From contig KN832585.1 of assembly GCA_000827205.1 (NCBI GenBank), positions 1 to 64,000 of the forward strand: a stretch of 64,000 nt of DNA. The letters are read 5' to 3'. Numbering within the stretch: the stretch's first letter is position 1; every line of letters begins with the position of its first letter. Below the pieces are notes generated by a model, which did not search any database, was not told the origin of the DNA, and saw only the letters and a list, made by a program, of their open reading frames with translations. The position numbers were made by a program, and so were the translations under genes. Of this stretch, positions 1 to 9,749 are shown one piece after another. This DNA is from Plicaturopsis crispa FD-325 SS-3 (taxonomy: Eukaryota > Basidiomycota > Agaricomycetes > Amylocorticiales > Amylocorticiaceae).

Positions 1-960
1 TCACAGGCGAGCCCTAGAGAGCAGAAGTGTGTTGGCAAGTCATATAACACTCCGATGTGACTCGGTGAAGTGAGTCTAGCCATATTATGTTCTCTATTAA
101 AGCTGCCAAGTGGCTACATATAATGAATAACCCTGGGGAATAATCCTTTTTAATCAATGTCTTTACATCCTTGATAAGGAGGCAAGAGTTTAGGAGGTAT
201 GATAGGTACAACGGCCCTGACAGTGCGCCCAAAGCGAAGCCCAGGAAGGGGAATTTATATTGTGATGGACTCCTGGCACCCCGTGGGCATGTGGGCATGT
301 GGGCCAAAACATATGCCAGGAGATCGGAGCCCATGGGCAGTGGGCACTGAAAATGTGGGCACCAAATTAAAGCGCCCACCAAAATGGGCAGGACCACCAT
401 ACAGTGCCCACGGACACCTGGCCCAAACCGAATAAGAGGCTCTTAGCCTAATAAAATCATAAGAATGTTTATGTCTAATAGTCTTTCAAGGTGGGGTGAC
501 TGAAGTGAATCAGAAAGAGGGACATTTGGAAGCACAAGTTCAAATCTGTGTTCAAGAACTAGCTCAAATCCATCTTACAGCAGCAATGAGTACACCTTCA
601 TACAGTTTTCTTTCATTTCTATGCGATATATCATCACTATGCTTCTACATGACATACTTTGTAAATATTAGGATATGAAAATTGTAAATACAATATTAGC
701 TCTAGCCAAAGCAATGTAAAACTGAAACCTGTTAGTTGGCAGTAAAATTTGTTGGCACAGTGGCACTCAAAAATAATGCACGTAAGTAATTTGAGTGGTG
801 TCGTAGACGAGTGTGTCCCTCGCTAGCTCACTGAATTCAATGCTTTTGCCCTCCTTTTTGTATCTTATGTTAGGCCTAGAATGCCACAAGCTATTACCTG
901 AGAAGGATCCAATAAAATTCATGTATTTGGTGGCTAGATAGAGCAAACATCAAAAAAGTG
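1..960. other. AT-rich stretch without a supportable gene
   Basis: The first kilobase is clearly richer in A and T than the coronin region to its right. Only short open frames are present and none resembles a known protein. From about 270 to 430 it holds a cluster of GTGGGC and GCCCAC words described separately. The base composition matches the decayed TPR gene that follows, so both may belong to one inserted or repeat-rich block. Confidence 0.5.
268..427. repeat. GTGGGC/GCCCAC cluster with imperfect inverted ends
   Basis: GTGGGC-type words are dense here on the plus strand, followed by GCCCAC words toward the right end. The left edge (CCTGGCACCCCGTGGGC) and the right edge (GCCCACGGACACCTGG) are imperfect inverted repeats of each other. 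This layout resembles the end or remnant of a non-autonomous DNA element, but no clear target-site duplication is visible. A simple low-complexity palindrome is the alternative. Confidence 0.35.
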
Positions 961-1740
961 AATCAGCAAAGATTCATCCGTGACACCTCAAAAAAAAGGT
1001 TTGTACTTAGGTTTAGTGAGAGGTATAACAGCCCATGTACCCTAATTCAATGCTGGAGCCTCAGTTTGGCTATATTGTAAATGCAGGACAAATATACAGA
1101 TGCAAAAGAGATGCTGGAGCAGGCACATGCATATTTCGTTAGCATTAGTGATCCCATTGGTGCTAATCAGTGCTTGCAGAGCCTTGGAAATATTTTACGT
1201 ATGCAAAACCAATATATAGAAGCAAAGAAGAAGCTAGAGCAGGCACACAGACAATTTGCCGGCATTGGTAGTCTTGTTAGTGCTGCTCAATGCTTACAGA
1301 GTCTTGGGAATATCTTGTACATGCAGGACAAATATGCATCAGAAAAGCTGAAGCAGGCACGTGCTCAAAATTTGTCATCATTGGTGATCCCCTGGGTGCT
1401 GCTCAGTGCTTGCGGAGCCTAGGAAATATCTTGTGTATGCAAAACCAATATATAGAGGCAAAGGTGAAACTGCAGCAGGCACATGCACAGCTTGTTAGCA
1501 TTGGCAATCCTATGGGTGCTGCTCATTCTCTGGTGGGGCTTGGTGCAATCTTGCGTTGGCAGAACCAAGATTTGGAAACCACAAAACACTATCAGATGGC
1601 TAAAGATATCTTTGTAACCCTGAAATTTCTTTCTGGAGTTTCTAGCTGTGATAAAGCATTAAAAGCCCTGACAGAAGTTGAAGAAGCAGCTGTTAACACT
1701 TCACAAGCTACTGCACTAACCTGCAACGAATCCTTACCCA
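961..1740 (+). pseudogene. Decayed TPR-repeat protein fragment (NB-ARC/TPR type)
   Basis: Four tandem units of about 40 codons (120 bp) start near 1081, 1201, 1321 and 1435. Each has the pattern MQ-x-QY-x-EAK-x-KLEQAH, then IG-x-P-x-GAAQCLQSLGNIL, which is the tetratricopeptide layout of large basidiomycete NLR-like and kinesin-light-chain-like TPR proteins. A more degenerate fifth unit can be aligned just upstream of 1081, out of frame. The third unit is 114 bp and contains a frameshift around 1345-1370, so units 1-2 and unit 4 lie in different frames. No start, no nucleotide-binding domain and no proper stop are present: the final frame simply runs on into antisense coronin. I read it as a fragment of a host repeat gene, not a working gene. 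Confidence 0.7.
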
Positions 1741-1834
1741 ACCACACACACACAACCACCAAGAAAACAACAGAGATATATAGCGCGTTCCCCCCGCGCA
1801 GAAGATACAATACACACACGCGCGCCCTCGTCGA

Positions 1835-3986
1835 TCACCCGTCGAGCAGCGACTGCGCGACCTTGCGCGTGTTCGCGCGGATGCTCTCGACCTGCAGCTC
1901 CAGATTCCTGATCTTCTCCCGCGCCTCCCGCAGGTCCGCTAGCAGCGCCCCGTTGTCCTCCCGCAGCTTCGCGTTCTCGTCCCGCAGCTTCGCGTTCTCG
2001 TCCCGCAGCGCCGTCGTAGAGGTCTGCAGCACCGTCGTTGAGGTCTGCAACGATCACAAACACGGGCACACGCGTCAGTACCAATGTGCACGCTGCCGGG
2101 GACATGAGACGCAAAACTTACATCGCCGCCGCTGGATTGCGAGCGCGGGGAGGGGTCGATGGGTGTCGGTGCAGGCGCGGACACGGGCTCGGGCTGCCTG
2201 GCCACAACGGGCGACGGCGACGGCGCGCTGGCCGTCTTCGTCGGCGCAGAGACGGGCGTGGGTGCAGAGACGGGCGTGGGTGCAGAGACGGGCGTGGGGG
2301 TGACGGCGGACTGTGAGCCTGTGTACGACGAGCCGTGCGGGCCGGGGGTGACGGCGGACTGCGGGCCGGTGTACAACGAGCCATTATCGAGGTTCACGAG
2401 CTTCGGGAGCGCGTCCTTGCCGGAGAAGAACTCGCCCGCGGAGAGCGCCGCCTCGGAGGACGGCGCGGGCGGGAAGATGTCGGATTGGAAGGAGTCTGCC
2501 TGCGTGAGGGTGAGGGTGCGTGAGTGGGGGTGGGGGCGGTGTGGGGGAAGGGGAGGGTGAGGGTGTAGGGGAAGGGGGGGTGGAGGGGGGAGGGGAGGGG
2601 GAAGGGTGAAGGATGGAGGAATAAGGTGAAGGGGAGGTGAAGAGGGAAGGGAAGGAGGGAGGGACTTACTTTGCGGGGAACGATGAAGGCGATGGGCTCG
2701 ATGGAGGATCCGGAGACTTTGTACGCGCGCGCGATCTCGCAGTCGGACACGCTGAGCGCGCGGCGCGGGAGGAAGCACATCCCGCGCTGAGGCTCGGACG
2801 ATTTGTGCTCCGAGAGCGCGTGCAGCGCGTCGTTTTCGTACTCATAGTACCGGATGTTGCCGTCACTGTGAATAGTCAGCCTTAGCAAATAAACACACAC
2901 AGGAAGCGTACCCTTTTCCAGCTGCGGCGGCTGTCAGCAGTCTGTAGCAAGTGGGGAGGAATGGATGGACGACGCACCAAGGTATAGAATGTTGTTATCG
3001 GTCCAGAACGGCATGATGACGCCTGCGGACTGATCGAGTACGATCGTCTTGACGTTCCCGAGCCCGCCCGTCTCCCAGATACCCACCTGCCGATCACTCA
3101 TCTTACTAAACCCCGTCGTCGCAATCCTCCCCGTCTCCCCCATCCACGCGATCCGCGCGCCCTTAATCCCCCCATGCCCATCCGTCACGCGCACCGCCTC
3201 CCCGCCCGCGCGCGGGTCAAACAGCCTCAGCTTCCGGTCCCTGCACGTCGTCGCCAGCAGCCCCCCCGCCGGGCTAAACGCAATGCTCTGAATCGCGTCG
3301 CCGTGCCCGCCGAGCACCGCGTGCGCGCGCTCCGTGCTCGCGAGGTCCCACAGCTTCACGGTGTGCTCGCCCGAGGCGCTCGCGAGCACGTTCGCGGCGG
3401 TCGGGTGGAAGAGGACCTGCCCGATCTTGCGCGGCGAGGCGTCGATGCGCGCGACGGGCTCGTGGTCCCGCGGCGCCCACCCGTCCTCGCGCCACCCCTC
3501 GAACGACGAGGACTCGACTTTCCAGACCATGACTTTGCCGTCCTCGCCGCCGGAGACGACGATGGAGTCGTTGTGCGGCGACCAGGAGGTGTCGAGCACG
3601 GGCGCGGTGTGGCTGCGCGCGAGGGGGATGATGTCGGGGAGCTTGTACGGGATGTCGTAGGGGAGGGGGGCGAAGGGGGAGGGGAGGGGGAGGATGGCGA
3701 AGGCGCCTCCGCCGGATGCGTTCCAGTTGATGCTGATGTACCGCTGGACACGCGAATCAGTAACGCAACGCTCTCCGAATACGATGTCGGACTCACCCCA
3801 GATGCAGCGACGATGTTTGTGTCCCAAGCGCTGTTGGAGACCTTTACGTTCTCCAGACCGTGCTCCTTTTTGGCCGTCTGTCCAAAGACATGGCTGATTG
3901 CGATCGGGTGAGCGTAACGTTACACGCAGCAGCAGAGTCCGGCTGATTGCTCACCGATATTTGGATGCGCGCACAAAGCGAGACAT
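1835..3986 (-). CDS. crn1: Coronin, actin-binding WD40 protein
   Basis: Coronin binds F-actin and the Arp2/3 complex at cortical patches. Seven exons fit: 3986-3955, 3893-3797, 3743-2978, 2921-2912, 2865-2670, 2499-2122 and 2044-1835, giving 562 residues. The N-terminus MSRFVRASKYRHVFGQ is the classic coronin start. It is followed by NSAWDTN, the WD40 propeller (SGGEDGKVMVWKVE, ASASGEHTVKLWDL) and the DUF1900 segment (RGMCFLPRRALSV, IAFIVPRKADSFQSDIFPP). A Pro/Ser/Thr linker contains three copies of PTPVSA. The C-terminus is a coiled coil with heptads such as LRDENAKLRDENAKLRE, used for trimerisation in the family. The 10-nt exon 2921-2912 supplies AGKG of the conserved LAGKGDGNIRYYE. The length is normal and all key motifs are present. 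Confidence 0.95.
2525..2662 (+). repeat. G-rich purine tract in a coronin intron
   Basis: The fifth coronin intron (2669-2500) is filled with runs of three to seven G on the plus strand, separated by A or T, such as GGGGAGGGTGAGGGTGTAGG. The coronin transcript therefore carries a long C/U-rich intron, while the DNA plus strand could fold as G-quadruplex. Confidence 0.7.
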
Positions 3987-5113
3987 TATTTCAGAAGTTG
4001 TAGTGGACGAGGAGCTGCAGAGTTTCAGGTAGCCCCTTCGTTAAGGCCTCGACGGCGACGTTACACGGCAGCAGCAGGTGGTTAGCAGGTTGTTAGCGTA
4101 CGCTCAGTGTCACTAGGTGGATTTTCAAGCGGAGGTTAAACTGCTTGTAATCGAAGTGTAACGTTTTTGTGAGCAGGCTACATCTGAGTTTGAATTATCA
4201 GTAAATCTTTGAAGCCCGGTCAATGCCCGGTCAGTAATATTTCACTGATCATCGTAGACGCGTCTACAGCGCGTCTACGAGTATTACGATGATACGATCC
4301 CCACTCTTTTCCTTCTATTAACTCTTCCTGGCATGCCTCGGATGGTTGTTGAACGATGACCCAGTGAGGCCGGACGTCGACCACAGCACTTGGACTCGTT
4401 CGAGTTGAACGGGCGTCGTTAGTGAACGGTAGTGGTCTTATAAACCCACGATCCTGAGTGAAGTGCGTCTATGCATTGCCATCGTTTACTGAACGCTGCT
4501 GGATCGCGTCAAATTATGGCGTCGAGGCTAGCGCAGAGTCCTGCTGCAGAGTCCAGAAATCAAGGAGAGCGTGAAGAGGAATGACTGCGCACGTGACCGG
4601 TTGCCACAGACGCGTCGCTTTAGTCGCGTGCTCTTTGTACTCGACAGGTCAATTTTGATGTTTGCACTGACTGGAATCGACCTTTGCCTCAGTACTAGTT
4701 AGTACTAGTGTTGTCCCAGATTTTCTGAACCAATATGCGTGTCCATGTACTGAGCCTCGCCATAATCGGTCCCATGCGTGTTTTCAAAAGCGGAATGTAT
4801 TCACCGGAGCAGCTTTGAACTAAACAAATCCTATTTTCTGTGTAGAGTACAAGTGGGCAAGCTATAATACCGGCTCCTTCAGTGAACGCTAACACGAAGC
4901 TCTGTCAAACGAGTACAGAGGAGAACACAAGCAGATAATGAGAAACACAGTCGCTCGCGGAGTTCCAAACCTCCATATGCGATACTGTGGCTGAACCTCT
5001 CCTCAGTCCACAATTCAACCGCATTCCCTCTTCTCAACCTCCCATCGCAGCTGCTATTGTGTGTGTCATATTCATACTGTGATCCACCCCCGAGGTATCT
5101 GCGCGCATACAAA
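3987..5113. other. Divergent intergenic region, coronin / orphan gene 1
   Basis: This stretch separates coronin (minus) from orphan gene 1 (plus) and must hold both promoters. I see no coding potential. A short segment around 4608-4660 (GACGCGTCGC, then TACTCGACAGG) resembles the promoter side of the ankyrin pair at about 7700-7760. From 4951 rightward the DNA is similar to the 5' region of orphan gene 2. Confidence 0.5.
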
Positions 5114-6831
5114 AGGTAAGCAACGTCGTCTCGAGCCTGTTGGTGGTCGTTGTTGTTGATCGCTCGCTCGTTTGGTTCCTTGTTGGTGTTGGTGGTGGTG
5201 CTGCGTCCGTTCGTGTTCGTGCGATGGGGGATCTCGTAGAGAAATCAGGACTTGAAGATAAAGAAGAAGATGATGTCGAGTGAAGTAACAACGTTCCCCG
5301 TCGCAGCCGGTGCTACCCAAACCCGTGAGCAAGCCGCCGTCGTCCGTGGCCACCGCTCGTCTCTCCAAAGCGAGACCCATCCGTCGAGGCAGTCCGAGCT
5401 CGATACTGCCGAAGATCGCGAGCGCTCCTCTGCCACGCACGAAGCCGCGTCGGCCTTGATCCTGATGTCGAGGGTCCCGACGAACTACTCAGCCACCCAC
5501 ACTGCCGTCGTGCGCGAGCGCTCCTCCGCCACACGCGAGGCCGCTTTGGCGTTACTCGAAATGGCCGAGCAAGACGAGCGGTGGCCACCTGCGTCCGACT
5601 ACGCGATCCCTCCCTGCCCCATATGCGATAGAGCACGGTCCACCAGCACGATGGAGGGCTCTTCCACTAGCACGACGGAGGGATCCTTCTCTTCCACAGC
5701 CGTCGAGCGGGACCTGTCGAGCGATTCGGCGGAGAGCTACGAAGGGTGGCCGCCTGCGCCCGACCAAGCGGTCCATGCGCGCTCCGTGGGCGATAGAGCA
5801 CGGTCTACCAGCTCGACCGAGGGCTCTTCTACCAGCACGGCGGAGGGGTCCTTCTCTTCCACTGCCGTCGAGCGGGGCCTGTCGAGCGATTCGGGGGAGA
5901 GCTCGACTACTATGACCAGCAACAGCACGAGGACGGCGGCGAAGGGCGCTACTACGAAGCGTAAGCGCGATGCCGACGATGTGTCCGGAGACAACGCTGC
6001 CAGCGATGAATCTGGGGATGCCAACGATAATTCTGGAGACAAGGAGGAGGAGGAGATAGAGGAGGAGGAGATGGAGGAGGAAGAGCAAGATTCGAACGCA
6101 CCCGCGGGACCAAGGAGGAGCGCGCGCAGGGGCAAAGCGACTCCAAAGGCCCGAGCAGCTGCCGAGGCGAAGGGCAAGGGCAAGGGCAAAGCGGTCGTAC
6201 CGCCACCCAAGCGCCGCCGAACGGCAAAGGAGGTCAAGGGAGATATCGAGGAGACGGACAGACCCACCATCAAGATCCCCGGCGGTAGGAGGGCACGCGC
6301 CGTCCAAAGCGCGACGGCCACGACGCCTACACCGACCTCCAGCGCGACCCCGCCTGGGCAGCCTAAGCCCATGATCAGGATCTCCAAGGCTCGGATAGCT
6401 GCGTTGAGGTCCGCCGTCGCCACGGATGCGGGTCACCGCCACAAGCGCAAAGCTTGACTGCCCGCCCGACTGAGGGAGCGCGGGGGGTAAACTGCTGGTA
6501 CGTCGACTATACGTCGTGGTGTTGGAGGGGGTATGCTGACCTACGCCCTGCTATCGACAGTGAATACGATGATCCTGTTTTCTGGGAGGATGAGAGAGCT
6601 GGGACGGGCACCGGTGGGCTTTGAACGTCCTCGTAGGCCTAGGGGCGTATCCTTTGATGTGTTGTGTACTGTATAATGTGATTGAATTGTTGTTGTGTTT
6701 CCTGGACGGACGGGGTATTTGGGGAGGCGTACGCGTCTGATCGTGCAAGGAAACCAGAGTCGGAGATGTAAGTACGACGGGGTTCCGGATAGAGCGAAAG
6801 CCCCTGAACGGAGCCAGACACGACTCTCTCC
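4951..6831 (+). repeat. Segmental duplication, copy 1
   Basis: This block matches 9750-12120 in the same orientation. Similarity covers the 5' flank (CGGAGTT-x-CAAAC, ACTGTGGCTGAACC), the 5' UTR intron, both ends of the coding region and the 3' flank (ACTGCTGGTACGTCGA, GCGAAAGCCCCTGAACGGAG). The central coding part is strongly diverged. It reads as an old tandem gene duplication, not a recent mobile element. Confidence 0.75.
5270..6457 (+). CDS. Orphan low-complexity nuclear-type protein, paralog 1
   Basis: Function unknown. The start used is the ATG pair at 5270, just downstream of a 5' UTR intron (5114-5248, GTAAGC...CAG) that is conserved in paralog 2. The protein has about 395 residues. 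The N-terminal half is Ser/Thr-rich with an imperfect internal repeat (RWPPASDYA and GWPPAPDQA, each followed by DRARSTS and GSFSSTAVER). The C-terminal half alternates acidic tracts (KEEEEIEEEEMEEEE) with lysine-rich stretches and PPKRRR-type nuclear localisation signals. The end (IKIPGGR, then MIRISKARI) matches paralog 2 (ITIPGRK, then IRISKAQM). No catalytic domain is visible. A chromatin- or RNA-associated disordered protein is possible but unproven. Confidence 0.7.
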   Translation: MMSSEVTTFPVAAGATQTREQAAVVRGHRSSLQSETHPSRQSELDTAEDRERSSATHEAASALILMSRVPTNYSATHTAVVRERSSATREAALALLEMAEQDERWPPASDYAIPPCPICDRARSTSTMEGSSTSTTEGSFSSTAVERDLSSDSAESYEGWPPAPDQAVHARSVGDRARSTSSTEGSSTSTAEGSFSSTAVERGLSSDSGESSTTMTSNSTRTAAKGATTKRKRDADDVSGDNAASDESGDANDNSGDKEEEEIEEEEMEEEEQDSNAPAGPRRSARRGKATPKARAAAEAKGKGKGKAVVPPPKRRRTAKEVKGDIEETDRPTIKIPGGRRARAVQSATATTPTPTSSATPPGQPKPMIRISKARIAALRSAVATDAGHRHKRKA

Positions 6832-7148
6832 AACGCGGCGGCAACGACCTTGCACCCGACAGCGACCTCTTGAACCTGAGCTTTTTCCTAACGATGTACT
6901 TGGCCCTTTCAAATTTTACATGGTGCGCGTACTGAAGGTGGTACTCCTACATACATCGCTGGGTCCCAGCTTTCTCGGACTCGATGGACCAGTGACTGCT
7001 TCGGGCGCTTGTCCCTCCGCGAATATGACGCGGAGCATGTCTTCTGTAATCCCAGCATATATCTCTCCATCTTCTGCCAACTGCCTGGTTACGAATAAGG
7101 ATGGTTACGGTTAGGACGCACTGAGCAGACGGACGGCGAGAGCCAGCC
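6458..7148. other. 3' flank of orphan gene 1, no gene
   Basis: Up to about 6831 this is 3' UTR and flank shared with the downstream copy at 11.8-12.1 kb. The remainder has no convincing coding potential before the ankyrin pseudogene begins on the other strand. Confidence 0.5.
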
Positions 7149-7650
7149 GTCTATAGCTATGCACTCCCCACACGAGCACCCCACTTCTTGCGCCTCACGT
7201 ACTCCTCGTCGCTCCCCTCCCACATGTACACCTGGCCCGCAGCCCGCATCAGCTCGACCTCGCACACGAGCTCATCGCGCGTGAACCCCGCCTACGGCGA
7301 ATCAAGCCTCATGCTCGACTTGCGATTCTGGCGCACACGCGTGAGCCCGGAGGCGTTGTCGGCGGTCTGCAGATCCGCTGCGTCAACGCCGAGCGCGAGC
7401 AGCGTCTCTATGGCTTCGAGGTCGCATTTGCTGGCTGTGATGTGGATTGGACAGAGACCACGTTTGTCTTGCACGCGTATACACGAGAGGCCTGCCTGCG
7501 AATCGCGTTAGATACGGTTCCGGGGACAGAAGACTTCGCTCTGCCACATTGCAGAAGGCAACGAGCCTTGATATCCGACTTTGAGGGAATTCTGGCGCGC
7601 TTTGGTCGGACAGCTGCTCGAGCATTGAAAGAAATGTGCCTATAAGGCCG
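7149..7650 (-). pseudogene. Broken ankyrin-repeat gene, inverted relative of the 7.8-9.1 kb gene
   Basis: On the minus strand an ankyrin unit can be read (QDKRGLCPIHITASKCDLEAI, then LLALGVDAADLQTADN), followed by GFTRDELVCEVELMRAAGQ and SDEEYVRRKKWG. The second block is homologous to GYSREQLMGEMELKRALGD and SDEEYVRSRKWG of the intact plus-strand gene next door. Two lesions are visible: an in-frame TAG directly before the AGFTRDEL block, and a one-base loss after KKWG that replaces the expected CSCGKCTEGW segment with ARVGSA and a stop. The piece is therefore a dead copy. Its 5' end faces the 5' end of the intact gene, making a head-to-head inverted pair over about 180 bp. Confidence 0.65.
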
Positions 7651-7831
7651 TTGAAACGATTGGCTCAAGGGACTTCGACTGCGAAAACCGCGCCACCGAC
7701 GCGTCGCGTCTCTTGCCCTCGTACTTTTACTCGAATTCGTTTTTACTCGACAGGCTCGTAATTGTCGCACTGCAAGCCGTTGTTTTCACTAATTGATATC
7801 GCCCCTTGCTTCCGTTTCAGCAGGCAAAGCC

Positions 7832-9098
7832 ATGACCTCTACGATCCTGGACCTCGAACGCCTCTTCCCGGTCCATTTTGCTATCGCCAACGCGTCTGGC
7901 GTGCCCGGCGATGTTTCAGACAAAATTCGCGCGGCATACGCCACAGATCCGGCTATTATACGCGCAAAAGACGCATACGGCTACTCTCCCGTTCACCTCG
8001 CGGCAGACAGCGAAAATTCGGAAGCCTCCAGGGCGCTGTCGCGCCTCGGAATTTCTATCATGGAGCTGTTGGCAGATCGCCGCACCTTCAGCACATCCCC
8101 AGGCAGGATAACGGCGTTCAAGGCGTGCCAAGCCTATATGCGTGTCAATAGAAAGAGGCTCACCATGACTGTCAACGAACGGCCGATGGCTGGGTATTCG
8201 CGCGAGCAGCTGATGGGCGAGATGGAACTCAAGAGGGCGTTGGGCGATGTGATTCCGTGCAGCGATGAGGAATACGTGAGGAGCAGGAAGTGGGGCTGCT
8301 CGTGCGGGAAATGCACGGAGGGCTGGCTGTCGCCACGTATGAGGTTTCGCTTGCTGAGTGCGTAGCCTCACCATACATTTCTACATCGTTTACATCTAAC
8401 ATGTCGGCGTTGATTCTGTAGCCAACGCAGAAATTTATGCCGACCTCGCTCAGGGTCATCAGTATTTCCACAAGGCGAACGAGGCTCTCTCCGAAATCGA
8501 TATTATGGGAGATGTAGGACTCTGCTATGTTCCCAAAGAGCTGTGGCCAGGCCTATGCATGACATTCAGCTCAGGCTATATTGTCGTCATCCGTGCCATC
8601 GCGCGCATCCTCGAGCGACCCCACGGTATCCCTACACCCCCCATCGTCCTCGCAGAGCTTCGAAGCGGGAACGTCAATTCCTCCGCTACGCGCGCGGCTA
8701 GGTTCTTTTTCCAGAAAGGAGGACAAATCGAGCATGCGCTGGATTATCTGACCAATTTCGCCGAGGTTCAGTCCCCGCTGGGCGACGGTGATTTTGACGA
8801 CAGCTGGAATGGCAAGGGGATGTACAAGGACGATCCTGGGAGCCCCGTGGCCGTTACCTCACTGAAGTGGAGGACGGCGCCGGTATGTGACAACGACCTT
8901 GAATTCCGGATGGTCAGAAGGCATCTGGGGCTGCACGATGATCAGCGCTGGGGACCGTACGACGAGGAGGGAGCTGGAGAAGAAGATGACGACGAAGACG
9001 AGGAGGAAGACGAGGAGGAAGACGAGGAATTTGAAAACAATGGTATGGTCGTGGATGCAGAAGAGGACGAGGACGAGGATGAGGACGAAGAACTGTGA
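7832..9098 (+). CDS. Ankyrin-repeat protein with acidic tail
   Basis: Two exons, 7832-8357 and 8422-9098, give 400 residues. The start is the ATG after a probable 5' UTR acceptor (TTTCAG). Near residue 45 an ankyrin-like helix pair is visible (AKDAYGYSPVHLAAD). A Cys-rich block follows around residue 160 (RKWGCSCGKCTEGWLSPRMR), a signature of an agaricomycete ankyrin family. The second half (EIYADLAQGHQYFHKANEAL, VPKELWPGLC) is typical of the same family but has no assigned activity. The last 45 residues are almost only Glu and Asp. Role unknown; ankyrin repeats usually mediate protein binding. A dead inverted relative lies just upstream. Confidence 0.75.
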
Positions 9099-9749
9099 AC
9101 TTAGCGTGCGTTTCTATCTCATCACCGGACGATCGCACGAGATGCTGTGACATGGACACTTTGATAGCCCTGGCCCCGACCTTTCCTCCTCCTTTTTGAG
9201 ACATCGATAAATTGTACAGTAGACGCAGATATGTTGTAGAGCCGATTCCCTTGTACCATTAGCATGTCATGTAGCCTGTAGTCGCATTGAAATTGTTCCC
9301 ATGTACTTGAAAAAAACCCTCCGTTGAATGCGAGTCTGCTACATCGATTCGCCGCGCCATTTCTTCTTGGTTTCTTCCAACAGACAGTGACCTTCATCGA
9401 GTGAGGAGAGTGCGATCAAGATGTGATAGCGTTAACTTTTAGAATTGTCTGGTATACTGGTGCGCGCGGGGCAGTCGCGGAGAATCAGTGACATGGACAC
9501 TTTGATAGCCCCAGCCCAGCACCGATACCGGTCCAGCACGATTTGTTTATTTCCTCAGTGTACAGGACAATTCGCAGGTATTCGAAAAAAGAATCATCCA
9601 CGGGGGGCAAGTGGACGAATACCGTCGCCCGCATGAGAAACGAATATTGATGGGGCGAGCTACACTGCCAGCTGCTGAGCTGCACGAAACGCTGACAACG
9701 GACGCGAAATTTCGTTGAACGAGGAGGGTACTGAAGCCCCGCTCGCGTG
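9099..9749. other. Intergenic with a 23-bp direct repeat
   Basis: No gene is supportable. The same 23-bp word, containing ACATGGACACTTTGATAGCC, occurs at 9148-9170 and again at 9489-9511, 341 bp apart in direct orientation, with weaker similarity after it. Both copies sit between the ankyrin gene and orphan gene 2. Confidence 0.6.

Noticed and set aside
530-560. Possible tRNA T-arm (CAAGTTCAAATCTGTG)
   Set aside because: No acceptor stem, D-arm or anticodon arm at matching distances.
1734-2384. Long open frames on both strands over the coronin 3' exons
   Set aside because: They are antisense or shifted shadows of the GC-rich coronin linker and coiled coil; splicing and family motifs support only the coronin frame.
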